NCBI RefSeq assembly: GCF_052119645.1
Contig: NZ_JBGQOM010000009.1
Location: forward strand, 124,001-188,000
DNA: 64,000 nt
Source of the DNA: Paraglaciecola sp030730205
GTDB taxonomy: Bacteria > Pseudomonadota > Gammaproteobacteria > Enterobacterales > Alteromonadaceae
Reading direction: 5' to 3'
The notes under the pieces were generated by a model, which worked only from the letters and a program-made list of their open reading frames with translations, made no database searches and was not told the origin of the DNA. Every line of letters starts with the position of its first letter. Position 1 is the stretch's first letter. A program made the position numbers and the translations under genes. This document shows positions 8,499 through 18,298 of the stretch, in pieces.

Positions 8499-11093
8499 TT
8501 AAAAACGTTTGCCAACGGTTAGGGTAAAGGTACGCGGCAATACCACCCTTGCATTAAACGTGTTGGTTTGGCCTGCAACGGTTTCTCCCGCTCTTGGATC
8601 GCCTTCTGATAGACCCTCAGAGTTATTGATGTTTTTCACATCAGCGCGTAAGTAATATCCTTCCTCGTTCTCTACCGCAAAACCAAGGTTTAACATGCCG
8701 TACATGGGTAACTCTGCGGTATTTGCGTCATCAGCGTAGCGTTTTCCGCTCCATGAATAGGTAGCGTTAATGCTAGCGACACCCCACGCAAAATCTTCAA
8801 ATTCATAGCTGGTGGTCAGCTGTCCAAAATGTTTTGGTACACGTACTGGCAGGTTGCCATTGATTTCGACCGTAGCAACATTGCCACTGTCATTTATAAA
8901 CTCAGCAGCAGGGGTGTTAACAAATTCTGGGGATTGATAAGTGGCGGATAAACCGACTTTCCATCCCTCTGTCACTTGTAAGTTAAACTCAGCTTCAAGG
9001 CCTACGGTTTCGGTATTTCGAAATGCCTGGCGCTGCACAACGTCGCCGTTGACTACGGTGGGTACGTTAAAAAACAAATCATCGGCTGAGGCAAAATAGG
9101 CGGTTAAGAAGGCGGCAACATCACCTGAATTGTATTTTAAACCGAGCTCAGCCATTACAGTGGAAGCAGGTTTTGTTTCACGGCGCTGTGAGCGATTAAA
9201 TTCGTCTATTTCAGCTTGACTCGTTAAGCCAGTAATTGCCATGTACTTATCTACGTCAGGCATACGAAAGCCATCAGCGTAGCGAGTAAATACGGCAAAA
9301 TCTTCGTTTACGATGTAGTTTGCTGCCACCGTCCATGCCAGTTCACTGTATTCAATATCAAAATTACGATAGGTGCCATCACCAAAGGGTAAAACGATAT
9401 TGCCGTTGACGGTGTCGGTATCACTGCTAAAACTATTTATTTGATAGTCACCTTGGTTTTCCGCTTCGCCGTTGGCTTTTAATGTTTCGTAGCGAGCCCC
9501 AAGATTTAAGGTTAAGTCATTGATCTCATATTCAAAGTCGGCATAAGGCGCAATGGTGTTTTCGCTGTAAACGATGTTTGCAAAACCATGCGAACCCGCT
9601 TGGATCCCTTTATAGGTGCCACTGGCAATATCGTTGCCGTTGGCGTCCATAAAGGCGATATCTAGACGTTGTGGTAAGGGCTCAACAGACTGTAAAGTGT
9701 TGATGCGATAATCAGTAACTTGACCGTTTATGTTAGACACAAATAAACCAAAAGTAGAGTAAAGGGTGCCTTCACTTAAATCTTCATAGGTATGATGTAA
9801 TTTTGTTTCGTTTTGTACGTTATCACCTTCAAAACGACGGTGCCAAAAGCCGGCGTTAATGCCAAAGCCATTGGTATTGTATGAGTCAACATTGTTATTG
9901 TTGGCCAATTCAAATCCTGTACCTGCATCACGTATTTGGTAATTCAAGGCGCCATCTACCATAGCATCAGCAAGGGCAACGTTGTTATTGTCGTAAATAG
10001 CCTGCGCTTTGCTGGCTAAAGATTCGGCATTGCCGACATTAATGATGCCAGTAAAAGTGGTTAACATGTCGGTATAACGAACTTGATTGCTGAAAATCCA
10101 GTTGTCGTTCAGTTCAACCTCAGTGGTATTGCCAATATAGGTAACATTGGCGTAGTTACCATCCGCCACATCTAAATCGAGATCTCCGCTGGGCGTATTG
10201 GCGAGACGCAATAAACGTGCACCTGCCGAGTTACCCGTTGTTCCATCACGAATATCCATGCCACCCGGTATCGTTTGCGCATCAGTGGTTGAGCCTGTTA
10301 AAGGCTGAGGAATGAAAAAGAAAGACTTATCGTCTTGTTTGTTAAACTCAAAGCGGGTGAAGCCACTGTCATCTTTGAAGAAATGTTTAATATTGGCGTT
10401 AATTTCACCACCTTGGTTAGCGGTATAACCCGGATCACGAGCAGAATCATCTTCGCGATACCAGCCGCCGATAGCGTAAACGGTTTGATCATCAAGAGAG
10501 CCACTGACCCACGCTTGCGCCCCTAAACGATTATTGCTGTTGGTTTCAAAAAATACATCCCCTTCGGTATCGTCACCGCCTTCGCGAGATAAAAAGTTGA
10601 TAAAACCTGCTGGGGCGCTGCCCACAAATATGGAAGAGGCTCCACCACGAATGGCTTCAACATTGCCAATAAAATTCGATAAACGGGTAAAACGGTCGTT
10701 TTGAGTAAACAGAATATCTTGGTTGTAAAACACCGTCATACCATCACGCAACAAAGCGGTGAATTCTGTTTGAGTTGATAGTGGAAATCCGCGAGGTGCC
10801 ACGTTATTACCAGTTTCACCACCGGTGTCTTCTGCATGAAAACCTGGAATGCTGCGAACCAATTCACCCACACTGTGCGGGGCTAAGCGTTCTAAATTTT
10901 CCTCACCAAAGGTTGTCATGGCATTTGTCGATTCAATTTTTACTTTCGGACGTGATGTACCACTGACAATAATTTGTTCAAAGTCGAGGTTGCTCGCTTT
11001 GTTTGCTTCTTCGCCAGACTGTGCAAAAGAAGTATGAGAAATAGAAGCCGTTACCGCTGCAGCTATGAGGGTCATTTTAGTCGAGCATTGCAT
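8499..11093 (-). CDS. TonB-dependent outer-membrane receptor
   Basis: An 864-residue outer-membrane transporter. It has a signal peptide (residues 1-24, cut after SFAQ), a plug domain at about 45-165 (IIVSGTSRPKV ... IRGGASSIFVGSAPAGFINFLSR), and a long C-terminal beta-barrel ending in a terminal Phe (LTVGKRF), as expected for outer-membrane insertion. The energy-coupling region near the mature N-terminus is acidic. Its place beside a sugar kinase, ROK regulator and FucP-like permease suggests it imports the oligosaccharide or sugar of that locus. Several TTGTTAA half sites lie in the upstream region. The substrate is not known. Confidence 0.93.
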   Translation of the reverse strand: MQCSTKMTLIAAAVTASISHTSFAQSGEEANKASNLDFEQIIVSGTSRPKVKIESTNAMTTFGEENLERLAPHSVGELVRSIPGFHAEDTGGETGNNVAPRGFPLSTQTEFTALLRDGMTVFYNQDILFTQNDRFTRLSNFIGNVEAIRGGASSIFVGSAPAGFINFLSREGGDDTEGDVFFETNSNNRLGAQAWVSGSLDDQTVYAIGGWYREDDSARDPGYTANQGGEINANIKHFFKDDSGFTRFEFNKQDDKSFFFIPQPLTGSTTDAQTIPGGMDIRDGTTGNSAGARLLRLANTPSGDLDLDVADGNYANVTYIGNTTEVELNDNWIFSNQVRYTDMLTTFTGIINVGNAESLASKAQAIYDNNNVALADAMVDGALNYQIRDAGTGFELANNNNVDSYNTNGFGINAGFWHRRFEGDNVQNETKLHHTYEDLSEGTLYSTFGLFVSNINGQVTDYRINTLQSVEPLPQRLDIAFMDANGNDIASGTYKGIQAGSHGFANIVYSENTIAPYADFEYEINDLTLNLGARYETLKANGEAENQGDYQINSFSSDTDTVNGNIVLPFGDGTYRNFDIEYSELAWTVAANYIVNEDFAVFTRYADGFRMPDVDKYMAITGLTSQAEIDEFNRSQRRETKPASTVMAELGLKYNSGDVAAFLTAYFASADDLFFNVPTVVNGDVVQRQAFRNTETVGLEAEFNLQVTEGWKVGLSATYQSPEFVNTPAAEFINDSGNVATVEINGNLPVRVPKHFGQLTTSYEFEDFAWGVASINATYSWSGKRYADDANTAELPMYGMLNLGFAVENEEGYYLRADVKNINNSEGLSEGDPRAGETVAGQTNTFNARVVLPRTFTLTVGKRF

Positions 11094-11128
11094 GATGTGT
11101 TTTCTCCATTAATTTTGAGTTTTTAAGC

Positions 11129-11191
11129 TGACAAACTTTGTTAATTGCCTCTTATTAATCGAATGTTTAAGGCGGTTAACAAAATTGTTAA
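11129..11191. promoter_or_regulatory. candidate operator sites upstream of the TonB receptor
   Basis: Two dyads occur upstream of the receptor: TGACAAACTTTGTTAA (11129-11144) and TTAACAAAATTGTTAA (11176-11191; 7-bp arms around AA). More TTTGTTAA half sites lie near 11245 and 11275. AACTAAAAATTAACAA, a related AT-rich pattern, sits just before the permease gene near 12756. The recurrence suggests an operator for the ROK protein encoded between them. This is inference only. Confidence 0.4.
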
Positions 11192-11359
11192 TGAAATGTA
11201 GAGTAAATATTTTAATAAATCAACTAATGTTATTTATTAAATTTTGTTAAGTTTGCCACAGCTGAAATCTATAATTTGTTAAAGAGGATGGTAAGGGGAT
11301 TGAAGGCTGCGGTTTTATTGAGCTAAAACAGCAGCGCTAGGCAAGGCGAAGTAGGTTTT

Positions 11360-12580
11360 TTACTGATTAAATAAATGTTGGCTATCTTGAGAAAAATTGA
11401 CTAACAAAGGCAAATTAGCACAACCAATAGACTGGGCCTTGCTGCCGATTGAGCCACTGACTATTTTACTCGGTGATAAACCGCGGGTATCAGCTTGCGA
11501 TATTTTGAATGCTGTTGCTGCAACAATTTTACTGCGCACCGCGCCAGGAATGGCGCCGTCGATGACGATAGCTTCAAAGTCAAAAATGGCCATTGAGCAC
11601 AGAGCAGCATAGGCTAAGCCTTCGGCTACCTTGTCAATCCATTGGTCTAATATGGGGCCAAGTTCGCCCCAATATTCGCTAGACTGCCATAGCACTTTGG
11701 CGTCGTGGCCCGCTTCAATCAACATCTTTTCAAGGATATACAACGAAGATTGCATGATTAACTGTTGTGACTCTAACTCGCCATTTTGATTGATAATGGG
11801 CTGCGGTAAGGAGCCTATAGCGCCTGCATTACCGGTTTTACCGGTGAAAAGTGAGCCGTTCAACACCACACCGCCACCAATAAACGTACCAATAAAAACG
11901 TACATAAAGTCGTTGAAATGATGAGGGTTACCAAAACTTAACTCGGCAGAGCAAGCCGCCGTGTCATCGTTACAAACATAAACAGGTAAGTCGATAATAC
12001 TCGTAATGCCTTGAGTGTAATCGAAGGTTTTCCACTCGTTCATTACTTCAGCGGGCGCCCCTGCTTCTTCAGCCCAGTTCCATATTTCATAAGGGGTGGC
12101 GACGCCAATCCCCAAGATTCTGGCACTGAGTTCGGTGCTCAAACTTAGGGTTAAAACTTCTACGCCTTTTTTTAAAAAGGCCAACAAATTGGTGACACTC
12201 GGATAATTACAGTTTTCGTGTAAGGTGGCGCGCACATTGCCAGTAAAATCAATTAGGGTAAGGTCGAAGCTACGTCGTCCTACCTTTAGGCCGATGCTAA
12301 AAGCGCCCTCGGGATTGAGTGCAAACGGGACCAGAGGTTGACCAACACGACCTCGTTGCGGCTCCTTACGGATCAGTAATTTATCAGCCTCTAAGCTGTT
12401 AATAATGACGGTAACCGCTTGGGCTGAAAGGCCAGTTTGTTGGGCTATCTCAGCTTTTGGAGAACTGCCTTGCTGACGAATGAGTGATAAAATTCTGCGC
12501 TCGTTATGCGCACGTAAACCTGATTGACTGCGCCCTTCACGAAGATTAGTGTTTTTTGTATTTACAACTTTGTCGGTCAT
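11360..12580 (-). CDS. ROK-family transcriptional regulator
   Basis: A 406-residue regulator with an N-terminal winged helix (about 25-90; SPKAEIAQQTGLSAQAVTVI) and a C-terminal ROK sugar-kinase-like domain (about 95-400). The ROK part has GVATPYE, CNDDTAAC and a GGGVVLNG glycine loop. The cysteine zinc motif usual in ROK proteins (CxCGxxGCxE) is absent; the matching region reads NAGAIGSLPQP. It should sense the sugar or phosphosugar of the locus and control the receptor/kinase and the divergent permease/dehydrogenase. It is transcribed away from the permease across 203 bp. Confidence 0.9.
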   Translation of the reverse strand: MTDKVVNTKNTNLREGRSQSGLRAHNERRILSLIRQQGSSPKAEIAQQTGLSAQAVTVIINSLEADKLLIRKEPQRGRVGQPLVPFALNPEGAFSIGLKVGRRSFDLTLIDFTGNVRATLHENCNYPSVTNLLAFLKKGVEVLTLSLSTELSARILGIGVATPYEIWNWAEEAGAPAEVMNEWKTFDYTQGITSIIDLPVYVCNDDTAACSAELSFGNPHHFNDFMYVFIGTFIGGGVVLNGSLFTGKTGNAGAIGSLPQPIINQNGELESQQLIMQSSLYILEKMLIEAGHDAKVLWQSSEYWGELGPILDQWIDKVAEGLAYAALCSMAIFDFEAIVIDGAIPGAVRSKIVAATAFKISQADTRGLSPSKIVSGSIGSKAQSIGCANLPLLVNFSQDSQHLFNQ

Positions 12581-12783
12581 TTCGTCTACTTTTGATGCAT
12601 TAACAAGACACCCTAAGGTGGTGGGTTATTATTTTAGCTGACTCTCTTAGGCTAAACTATATTAGTTTGAATTAATAAAAAATAGCGTGAAAGAGCAATA
12701 AATAAATTAAGTTGATTTATTGACAGGCTATTTTTTTGTTGGTTAAATGCGTTAACTAAAAATTAACAAGTGGTCGTATCGCC

Positions 12784-14058
12784 ATGCAACAAAAAGCCCC
12801 ATTAGTCTCAAGAGATATGTTGGTTCCCTTCATATTATTAACATTGTGTTTTGCTGCGTGGGGTACTGCAGCCAATATGACCGACCCCTTAGTCAAAGTG
12901 TTTAGTAAAATTTTCACCATGACGTCATTGCAATCAGCCTTAGTTCAATTTTGTTATTACGGCGCTTATTTTTGCTTAGCCATACCGGCGGCATTTATTA
13001 ACAAGCGTTTTTCGTATAAGACCGGCGTACTCACGGGGCTTGGGTGTGCTGCAATCGGGGCTTTTATGTTTTACCCCGCAAGCCAAACCATGACGTATGG
13101 CTTCTTTCTTACCGCTTTATTTATCTTGGCAGGTGGTCTCTCTATCTTAGAAACCTCGGCAAATCCTTATGTTATGGGTATGGGCAGTCAGTTGACGGCC
13201 ACCCGCCGCTTGAATTTTGCTCAGTCATTTAATCCGGTTGGAACCAGTTTAGGGGTGTTTTTAGCCGCGACCCTTATCTTGCCTCAATTAAATCAAGCAT
13301 CAGCAGAAGAGCGCAGCAGTATGACAGCCGATCAGCTTGTTTCTGTTATGAGTGCCGAATTAGATGCCGTGATGGTGCCTTACGTCGGGTTTGCTTGTGT
13401 GCTTGTGGTCATTTGGTTTGCGATTGCCATGCTCAAAACACCTGAAAAGTGCAAAGCCACTGAAGCCAGTAAACACACTGATTTTAGAGCAACGATACGT
13501 CGATTGTTTAACAATCGTCATTATCGATTTGGTGTTGTTGCCCAGTTTTTTAATGTTGCTGCTCAAACCTGTGTATGGACCTTCACCATTCAATATGTGA
13601 TGGAAGCGCAGGGCGGCGATGAGGTGTCTGGTGGCAAGGTCTTGCAATACAGTATGTTAGTGTTTTTAGTCTCTCGATTTATTATGACGTGGATCATGGG
13701 CTTTGTCAGACCCGCAGCCTTATTAAGCGCGATGGCGGGGCTGGCTTCAATATTGTGTTTGTACATGATAATCATGCCGAACGAAACAGGGGTATGGGCC
13801 CTGATTGGTATTTCAGCTTGCTTGTCTTTGATGTTCCCAACTATTTATGCTGTAGCCTTACATGGCTTAAATGATGATGCAAAGTTTGGAGCGGCGGGTC
13901 TAGTTATGGCTATATTAGGCGGGGCAGTGATACCTTTATTGCAAGCATCCTTTATCGATAATTACAGCGCTGCGTTTTCTTACATCGTACCAGCGTGTTG
14001 CTTTTTGGTCGTCGCCGCTTATGCGGTATTTGATTTGAAATCGAAATACAGAGCGTAA
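12784..14058 (+). CDS. FucP-like MFS sugar permease
   Basis: A 424-residue inner-membrane proton/sugar symporter of the major facilitator superfamily with about 12 membrane helices. ILAGGLSILETSANPYV (near 118-134) is typical of the FucP/glucose-galactose permease group, as is the following RRLNFAQSFNPVGTSLG block. The start ATG is preceded by a weak ribosome site. It is the first gene of a plus-strand pair with the AroE-like dehydrogenase and diverges from the ROK regulator. It probably brings in the monosaccharide phosphorylated by the PfkB kinase; the sugar is not known. Confidence 0.9.
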   Translation: MQQKAPLVSRDMLVPFILLTLCFAAWGTAANMTDPLVKVFSKIFTMTSLQSALVQFCYYGAYFCLAIPAAFINKRFSYKTGVLTGLGCAAIGAFMFYPASQTMTYGFFLTALFILAGGLSILETSANPYVMGMGSQLTATRRLNFAQSFNPVGTSLGVFLAATLILPQLNQASAEERSSMTADQLVSVMSAELDAVMVPYVGFACVLVVIWFAIAMLKTPEKCKATEASKHTDFRATIRRLFNNRHYRFGVVAQFFNVAAQTCVWTFTIQYVMEAQGGDEVSGGKVLQYSMLVFLVSRFIMTWIMGFVRPAALLSAMAGLASILCLYMIIMPNETGVWALIGISACLSLMFPTIYAVALHGLNDDAKFGAAGLVMAILGGAVIPLLQASFIDNYSAAFSYIVPACCFLVVAAYAVFDLKSKYRA

Positions 14059-14080
14059 TTTAAAAACCATGGAGCAAGGT

Positions 14081-14932
14081 ATGTCCCTACATTTTTTGAG
14101 TGAGATCACCGGTTCGTTTTCTCAACCCGCGGCAGAGAACCCCACTGTTGCGATGGTTGAGGCTGCTTATAAAGAAATGAAAATTGACTGGCGCTATATT
14201 AATTGTGAGGTGCCACCAGCGCTTTTAGCTGATGCAGTAGCAGGCGCGAAGGCCATGAATTGGCAAGGATTTAACTGCTCTGTGCCGCATAAAGTGGCAG
14301 TGATAGCGCACCTCGATGGTTTGGGTGAATCTGCCCAACTCATTGGCGCGGTAAATACTGTGGTAAAACGCGGCGATGACTATATTGGTGAAAACACCGA
14401 TGGTAAAGGCTTTTTACAAGGATTGAGACAACAGGTTGAACCGCACGGTAAGTCGGTCATGATATTAGGTGCTGGCGGCGCGGCGCGAGCCATTGCGGTT
14501 GAACTCGCCTTAGCAGGGGTGGCATCAATCACGATCGTTAATCGAAACAAAAACCGTGGTCAAACCTTAGTCGATTTGCTGAATGGTAAAACCACCGTCA
14601 AAGCCCACTATCTTTCATGGGACAAGACCATCGATATACCAGAAGACATTGATATCTTGGTCAATAGCACCACTATCGGCTTGTACCCCCACGTAGAGCA
14701 AGAAGTTAACATCAATAGCGAAACCCTCAGAGCCGAGATGGTGGTAGCGGATGTTATCCCTAATCCGCCAAAAACAAAGCTGCTAGAAGCCGCGCAAGCA
14801 AAAGGTTGTCAGGTAATTGATGGCCTCGCCATGTTGGTCAATCAAGGTGTATTAGGTATCAAATATTGGACCGGACACGATGCTAACAGTGATGTTATGC
14901 GTCAGACCTTAAACGCTATTTTTGCTAAGTAA
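14081..14932 (+). CDS. AroE-like (shikimate/quinate dehydrogenase family) oxidoreductase
   Basis: About 283 residues, NADP-type. I chose the second ATG because GGAG lies six bases before it, while the ATG at 14069 has no ribosome site. The N-terminal substrate domain keeps NCSVPHK (the catalytic Lys), GAVNT and ENTDGKG (the catalytic Asp). The C-terminal Rossmann domain has GAGGAARAIAVELA, and the basic NRNKNR after it fits NADP. The shikimate-carboxylate motif SxS of AroE is replaced by a stretch reading SFSQPAAENPT, so the substrate may differ. It sits 22 bp after a sugar permease, not with aromatic-pathway genes, and is probably a specialised catabolic paralogue. Confidence 0.85.
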   Translation: MSLHFLSEITGSFSQPAAENPTVAMVEAAYKEMKIDWRYINCEVPPALLADAVAGAKAMNWQGFNCSVPHKVAVIAHLDGLGESAQLIGAVNTVVKRGDDYIGENTDGKGFLQGLRQQVEPHGKSVMILGAGGAARAIAVELALAGVASITIVNRNKNRGQTLVDLLNGKTTVKAHYLSWDKTIDIPEDIDILVNSTTIGLYPHVEQEVNINSETLRAEMVVADVIPNPPKTKLLEAAQAKGCQVIDGLAMLVNQGVLGIKYWTGHDANSDVMRQTLNAIFAK

Positions 14933-15022
14933 ACGCCCTTTTTTGTTGAGCAGTAGTCAGGCCACATTACACTATTGGCTGAGCCTCAAGCCACTTTAAG
15001 CTTGGAGGCTGTTAAACGTTTG

Positions 15023-17107
15023 TTAGCCCTTAAAGCGGATCCTGACACCTGCGTTGACAATAAATCCATCGTTACGTGACCAAATATCGGTGGTCCACTG
15101 ACCATCTGGTGCTTGGGCGGGCAAAACCAAGGGGTTTTCTTTGGTCTGGCGAATATTAAGCAGATTTTCTGCATTGATAAACCAGCTGAATTGGCCCATG
15201 GTTATTTCACCCAGTAAACCCAGGTGCCAATACGCTTTACTCGTAGCGCGATACGGATTGCCATCAAGGCGTTGCTCGCCAGTATAATAGGCTTCAAAAC
15301 CTATACGTCCTTCGCCGTGTCGCTCCCACATGGCAACCAAACCAGCAGAATGACGAGGTGTAAGCGCTATGCGCTGGCGTGTTTCACTGTTTACATCAAA
15401 CTCGGTGGCGTCTAAAAACAGGTAACTGCCGGTTACTTTAACGTCTTGCCATTTATAACGTAACATCAGCTCAGAGCCGTAGATGCGAGATTTACCCCTT
15501 GCATTGACTAAACGAACGCGGTCCAGTGGTCCAGCGGTTTGCGACGAAAAGGCCTCCAACTCGGTCACACCCTCCACCATTGAGCTAAACAAGGTTAAGC
15601 TGGTTTCAAGTTGTTTATACTGATAAACCGCATCCAACGAAGATGTTACCGCGCTTTCTTCTTGAATATCACGTAAGGGCGCAAGGCGAGCAAGACCCGC
15701 CGCTTCAATCGCCTCAACAAAGGGCGTGGGGGCAAAATAACCTCGCCCATAGGATGCCCTGATAGTCCACTCATCGGGCCGGTAAAGTAAGGAAATACGT
15801 GGGCTGAACTGCGTGCCAAATTCGCTATGATCGTCTAAGCGACCACTAAACGAACTTGATAGTTGCTCGCTGATTTCATAATCGGCTTGAGCAAAGATGC
15901 CAGGTACGTCGTAGCGATAGTTGAAGCTGGGAAAATCCGCTGATTGAAAACGATCAGATTGCAAGGCAACGCCGACCACCCATTGAGTGCTTAAGGTGTA
16001 GCCGGCAACGGCACTTTCAAGTAGATAACTTTCGTGACGGTCGTCATCTACGACCTCTCCAAACTGTTTGTTATGATTTTGCACCATGGCCGAACTACGC
16101 AAAGACCAATCTAAGGCTTCACTCAAGGGCACGTTTGCAATCATACCTGCATCAAAGCGCTCGCTGTCTTGGTTTTGTACAAAGGCATTACCATCAGGAG
16201 TGGTGCGGCCAGATATCGTGCCACCTTGACGCTCCTCTGTCATGAAACCAGCTGTCGCGTATAGGTTTGCGCCGTTTTCACCTTGCCAAAACACACGGGG
16301 TCTTGCGGTAAAACGTTCATAGCCCGCCAGATCAATCCATCCATCATCGTCAAAATCCTGCGTGCTTTGATGATGGCCACCGAGGGTCAACGAAGCCCCT
16401 AGCGAATCATTGACGGGCGATGCAACGTACCCAGTGATATCTTGTCCATCTCGTGATGTCGCGTTTAATAGCAACTCGCCTTCTGCCTCATCTTTAGGCT
16501 TACGTGAAATTAAATTGATCACTCCGCCCATCGCCGACCCCCCGTAAAGGGATGATGCTGAGCCTTTAATGATTTCGACCCCAGATAAATCAGTTGGAGG
16601 AATTTGCAGCAAACCAATAGAGGTGGCCTGTCCTCCGTAAAGCGGTAACCCATCATTCAGTAGCTGGGTGTAACGACCATACAGGCCTTGTAAACGAATA
16701 TTCGCACTACCGAGAGCCGGAGAGGTGGTTTGAACTCGTACCCCACCTGTTTCTGCCACTAGCATAGAAATATTACCCGGGCGCATCATGGCTTTTTCTT
16801 CGAGTTCTTCTTGATTAATAATTTCTACACGGATGGGCTCATCATTGACTGAGCGCCCTAAACGGGTTGATAACACAACGATAGATTCGACCTCTTCGTC
16901 ATGCTCGTGGTGTTCGCCCTCATCTTCATGCGCCTCTTTTGGCTCGTCATGCTCGTGAGAGTGTTGTTGCTGAGGGACTTGTTGAGAAGCGCTTAGCTCT
17001 GGGACCCCACTATCGAAGGCACTATTGGCGCGTGATTCAAAACTCCCAAGCAGATTAAAGATGATAAAAAGTACGCTGGTAGTTTGGTGTGTAGATAAAG
17101 AAAACAT
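15023..17107 (-). CDS. TonB-dependent receptor with His-rich segment
   Basis: An outer-membrane receptor of about 694 residues. I chose the ATG at 17107 because AAGGA lies nine bases before it and a signal-like hydrophobic segment follows; a longer frame upstream begins with unlikely sequence. After the signal comes a segment very rich in His, Glu and Asp (HSHEHDEPKEAHEDEGEHH, roughly residues 48-70), then the plug (IVVLSTRLGRS ... IIKGSASSLYGGSAMGGVINLISRKP) and a barrel. Such His/acidic tracts occur in zinc- and copper-linked receptors such as ZnuD, so metal or metal-chelate uptake is plausible. No metal enzyme gene is adjacent. Confidence 0.9.
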   Translation of the reverse strand: MFSLSTHQTTSVLFIIFNLLGSFESRANSAFDSGVPELSASQQVPQQQHSHEHDEPKEAHEDEGEHHEHDEEVESIVVLSTRLGRSVNDEPIRVEIINQEELEEKAMMRPGNISMLVAETGGVRVQTTSPALGSANIRLQGLYGRYTQLLNDGLPLYGGQATSIGLLQIPPTDLSGVEIIKGSASSLYGGSAMGGVINLISRKPKDEAEGELLLNATSRDGQDITGYVASPVNDSLGASLTLGGHHQSTQDFDDDGWIDLAGYERFTARPRVFWQGENGANLYATAGFMTEERQGGTISGRTTPDGNAFVQNQDSERFDAGMIANVPLSEALDWSLRSSAMVQNHNKQFGEVVDDDRHESYLLESAVAGYTLSTQWVVGVALQSDRFQSADFPSFNYRYDVPGIFAQADYEISEQLSSSFSGRLDDHSEFGTQFSPRISLLYRPDEWTIRASYGRGYFAPTPFVEAIEAAGLARLAPLRDIQEESAVTSSLDAVYQYKQLETSLTLFSSMVEGVTELEAFSSQTAGPLDRVRLVNARGKSRIYGSELMLRYKWQDVKVTGSYLFLDATEFDVNSETRQRIALTPRHSAGLVAMWERHGEGRIGFEAYYTGEQRLDGNPYRATSKAYWHLGLLGEITMGQFSWFINAENLLNIRQTKENPLVLPAQAPDGQWTTDIWSRNDGFIVNAGVRIRFKG

Positions 17108-17321
17108 CGTATGGCTATCCTTAAACGAAGAAAAATAAGGCTTTGTGCAGTGTAATATTGCTAAAAAATAAAGCCTCGAATAATAGCATAAAAGCCAAGG
17201 TCGAACGAGGAGATTTAAAGGCCAATTTATAGCGGCGAGCGACAAACTCGTTGGACTTTATTCTCTAGATTACCGCTATCACTGACGTCGTTAAATTGAA
17301 TGTTTGGTGACATAATTTGTT

Positions 17322-17999
17322 TTAAGGCTTTTTAGCCAAAAAGATAGTGTGTTTACTGCCCTTGCCTGGGCGCGAACGCACGATACGAGTATCTACCTTA
17401 AAACCTGCGTTTTTCAAACGTACAGTGAACAAATAATCAGGACCGGCTGACCACACCGCAAGCCTGCCGCCAGGGCGCAAGGTGGTAAAAATACTTTCTA
17501 ATCCTTCAATTGAATAAATCCAATTGTTATCCGCATGAGTGAGGCCTTCAGGGCCGTTATCGACATCAAGCAATATGGCATCAAAGGTGGGCGTATTGCT
17601 CACTAACAGCTGTTTGACATCACCGATGTGTACTTGTGTACGCGGATCAGCTAAGGGGTTTTTAGCACAAGCGCCTAAAGGACCTTGGTTCCATTTAACG
17701 ACTTCTGGGATAAGTTCTGCCACGGTGACCAGTGCGCTACTGTTCACCGCTTTTAATGCGGCCGCCAAGGTATATCCCATGCCAAGTCCTCCAACCAAAA
17801 CGTGCGCTTTATCGGTATGTGTGAGGTGAGCACAACCAAGCTCAGACAGGACTTTTTCAGAGTTAAACACTCGGCTATTCATTAACTCACCGCGTACCCC
17901 TGACAAACGAATTGAAAACTCGTCACCTCGCTGCATAAATTTTAATTCGCCGCCATTGTTGGGAATGTGGGCGCTATCTAGATGGGTCCAAGGGATCAT
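17322..17999 (-). CDS. spermidine-synthase-like methyltransferase-fold protein
   Basis: A 225-residue cytoplasmic protein with the Rossmann fold of spermidine synthases. The nucleotide-binding loop is GGLGMGYTLAAAL (about 68-80), followed by VAELIPEVVKW, DVKQLL and an acidic LLDVDNGPEGL motif (about 138-150). It is shorter than true spermidine synthases (about 290 residues) and lacks most of their N-terminal beta domain, so aminopropyl transfer is doubtful. It may be a SAM-binding protein of unknown reaction. It lies downstream of no clear operon partner. Confidence 0.8.
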   Translation of the reverse strand: MIPWTHLDSAHIPNNGGELKFMQRGDEFSIRLSGVRGELMNSRVFNSEKVLSELGCAHLTHTDKAHVLVGGLGMGYTLAAALKAVNSSALVTVAELIPEVVKWNQGPLGACAKNPLADPRTQVHIGDVKQLLVSNTPTFDAILLDVDNGPEGLTHADNNWIYSIEGLESIFTTLRPGGRLAVWSAGPDYLFTVRLKNAGFKVDTRIVRSRPGKGSKHTIFLAKKP

Positions 18000-18032
18000 A
18001 TTCTGCCTAATCGATATGTAAAATACGCAATA

Positions 18033-18046
18033 ATACCAATTGGTAT
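18033..18046. promoter_or_regulatory. 14-bp perfect palindrome upstream of katG
   Basis: ATACCAATTGGTAT is a perfect palindrome in the 299-bp gap between two divergent genes. Similar ACCAATTGGT palindromes are common in intergenic DNA of Shewanella- and Alteromonas-like genomes, so this may be a dispersed repeat rather than an operator. I see nothing else definite in this gap. Confidence 0.35.
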
Positions 18047-18298
18047 AAATAAACCGCGCACAGTAGCATATTTTGCGGCGTTTACCTCGTGGATTACGTC
18101 ATTATCTTCAGTTTTAATGGCGTTAAGGCCATTGGCATAGAGATTTAGTTTACAGCGCATAACATAAGTCGCTAAAAAATAAAATGCTACAAATGATTAA
18201 CAAAGCCGATTAGGTCAATCTGTTTTTCCAGCTCTGCTATTTGCTCATTGCCATCTATGCTTATCAGCGGACATCAGTGCAACAACAGGACAACTATT

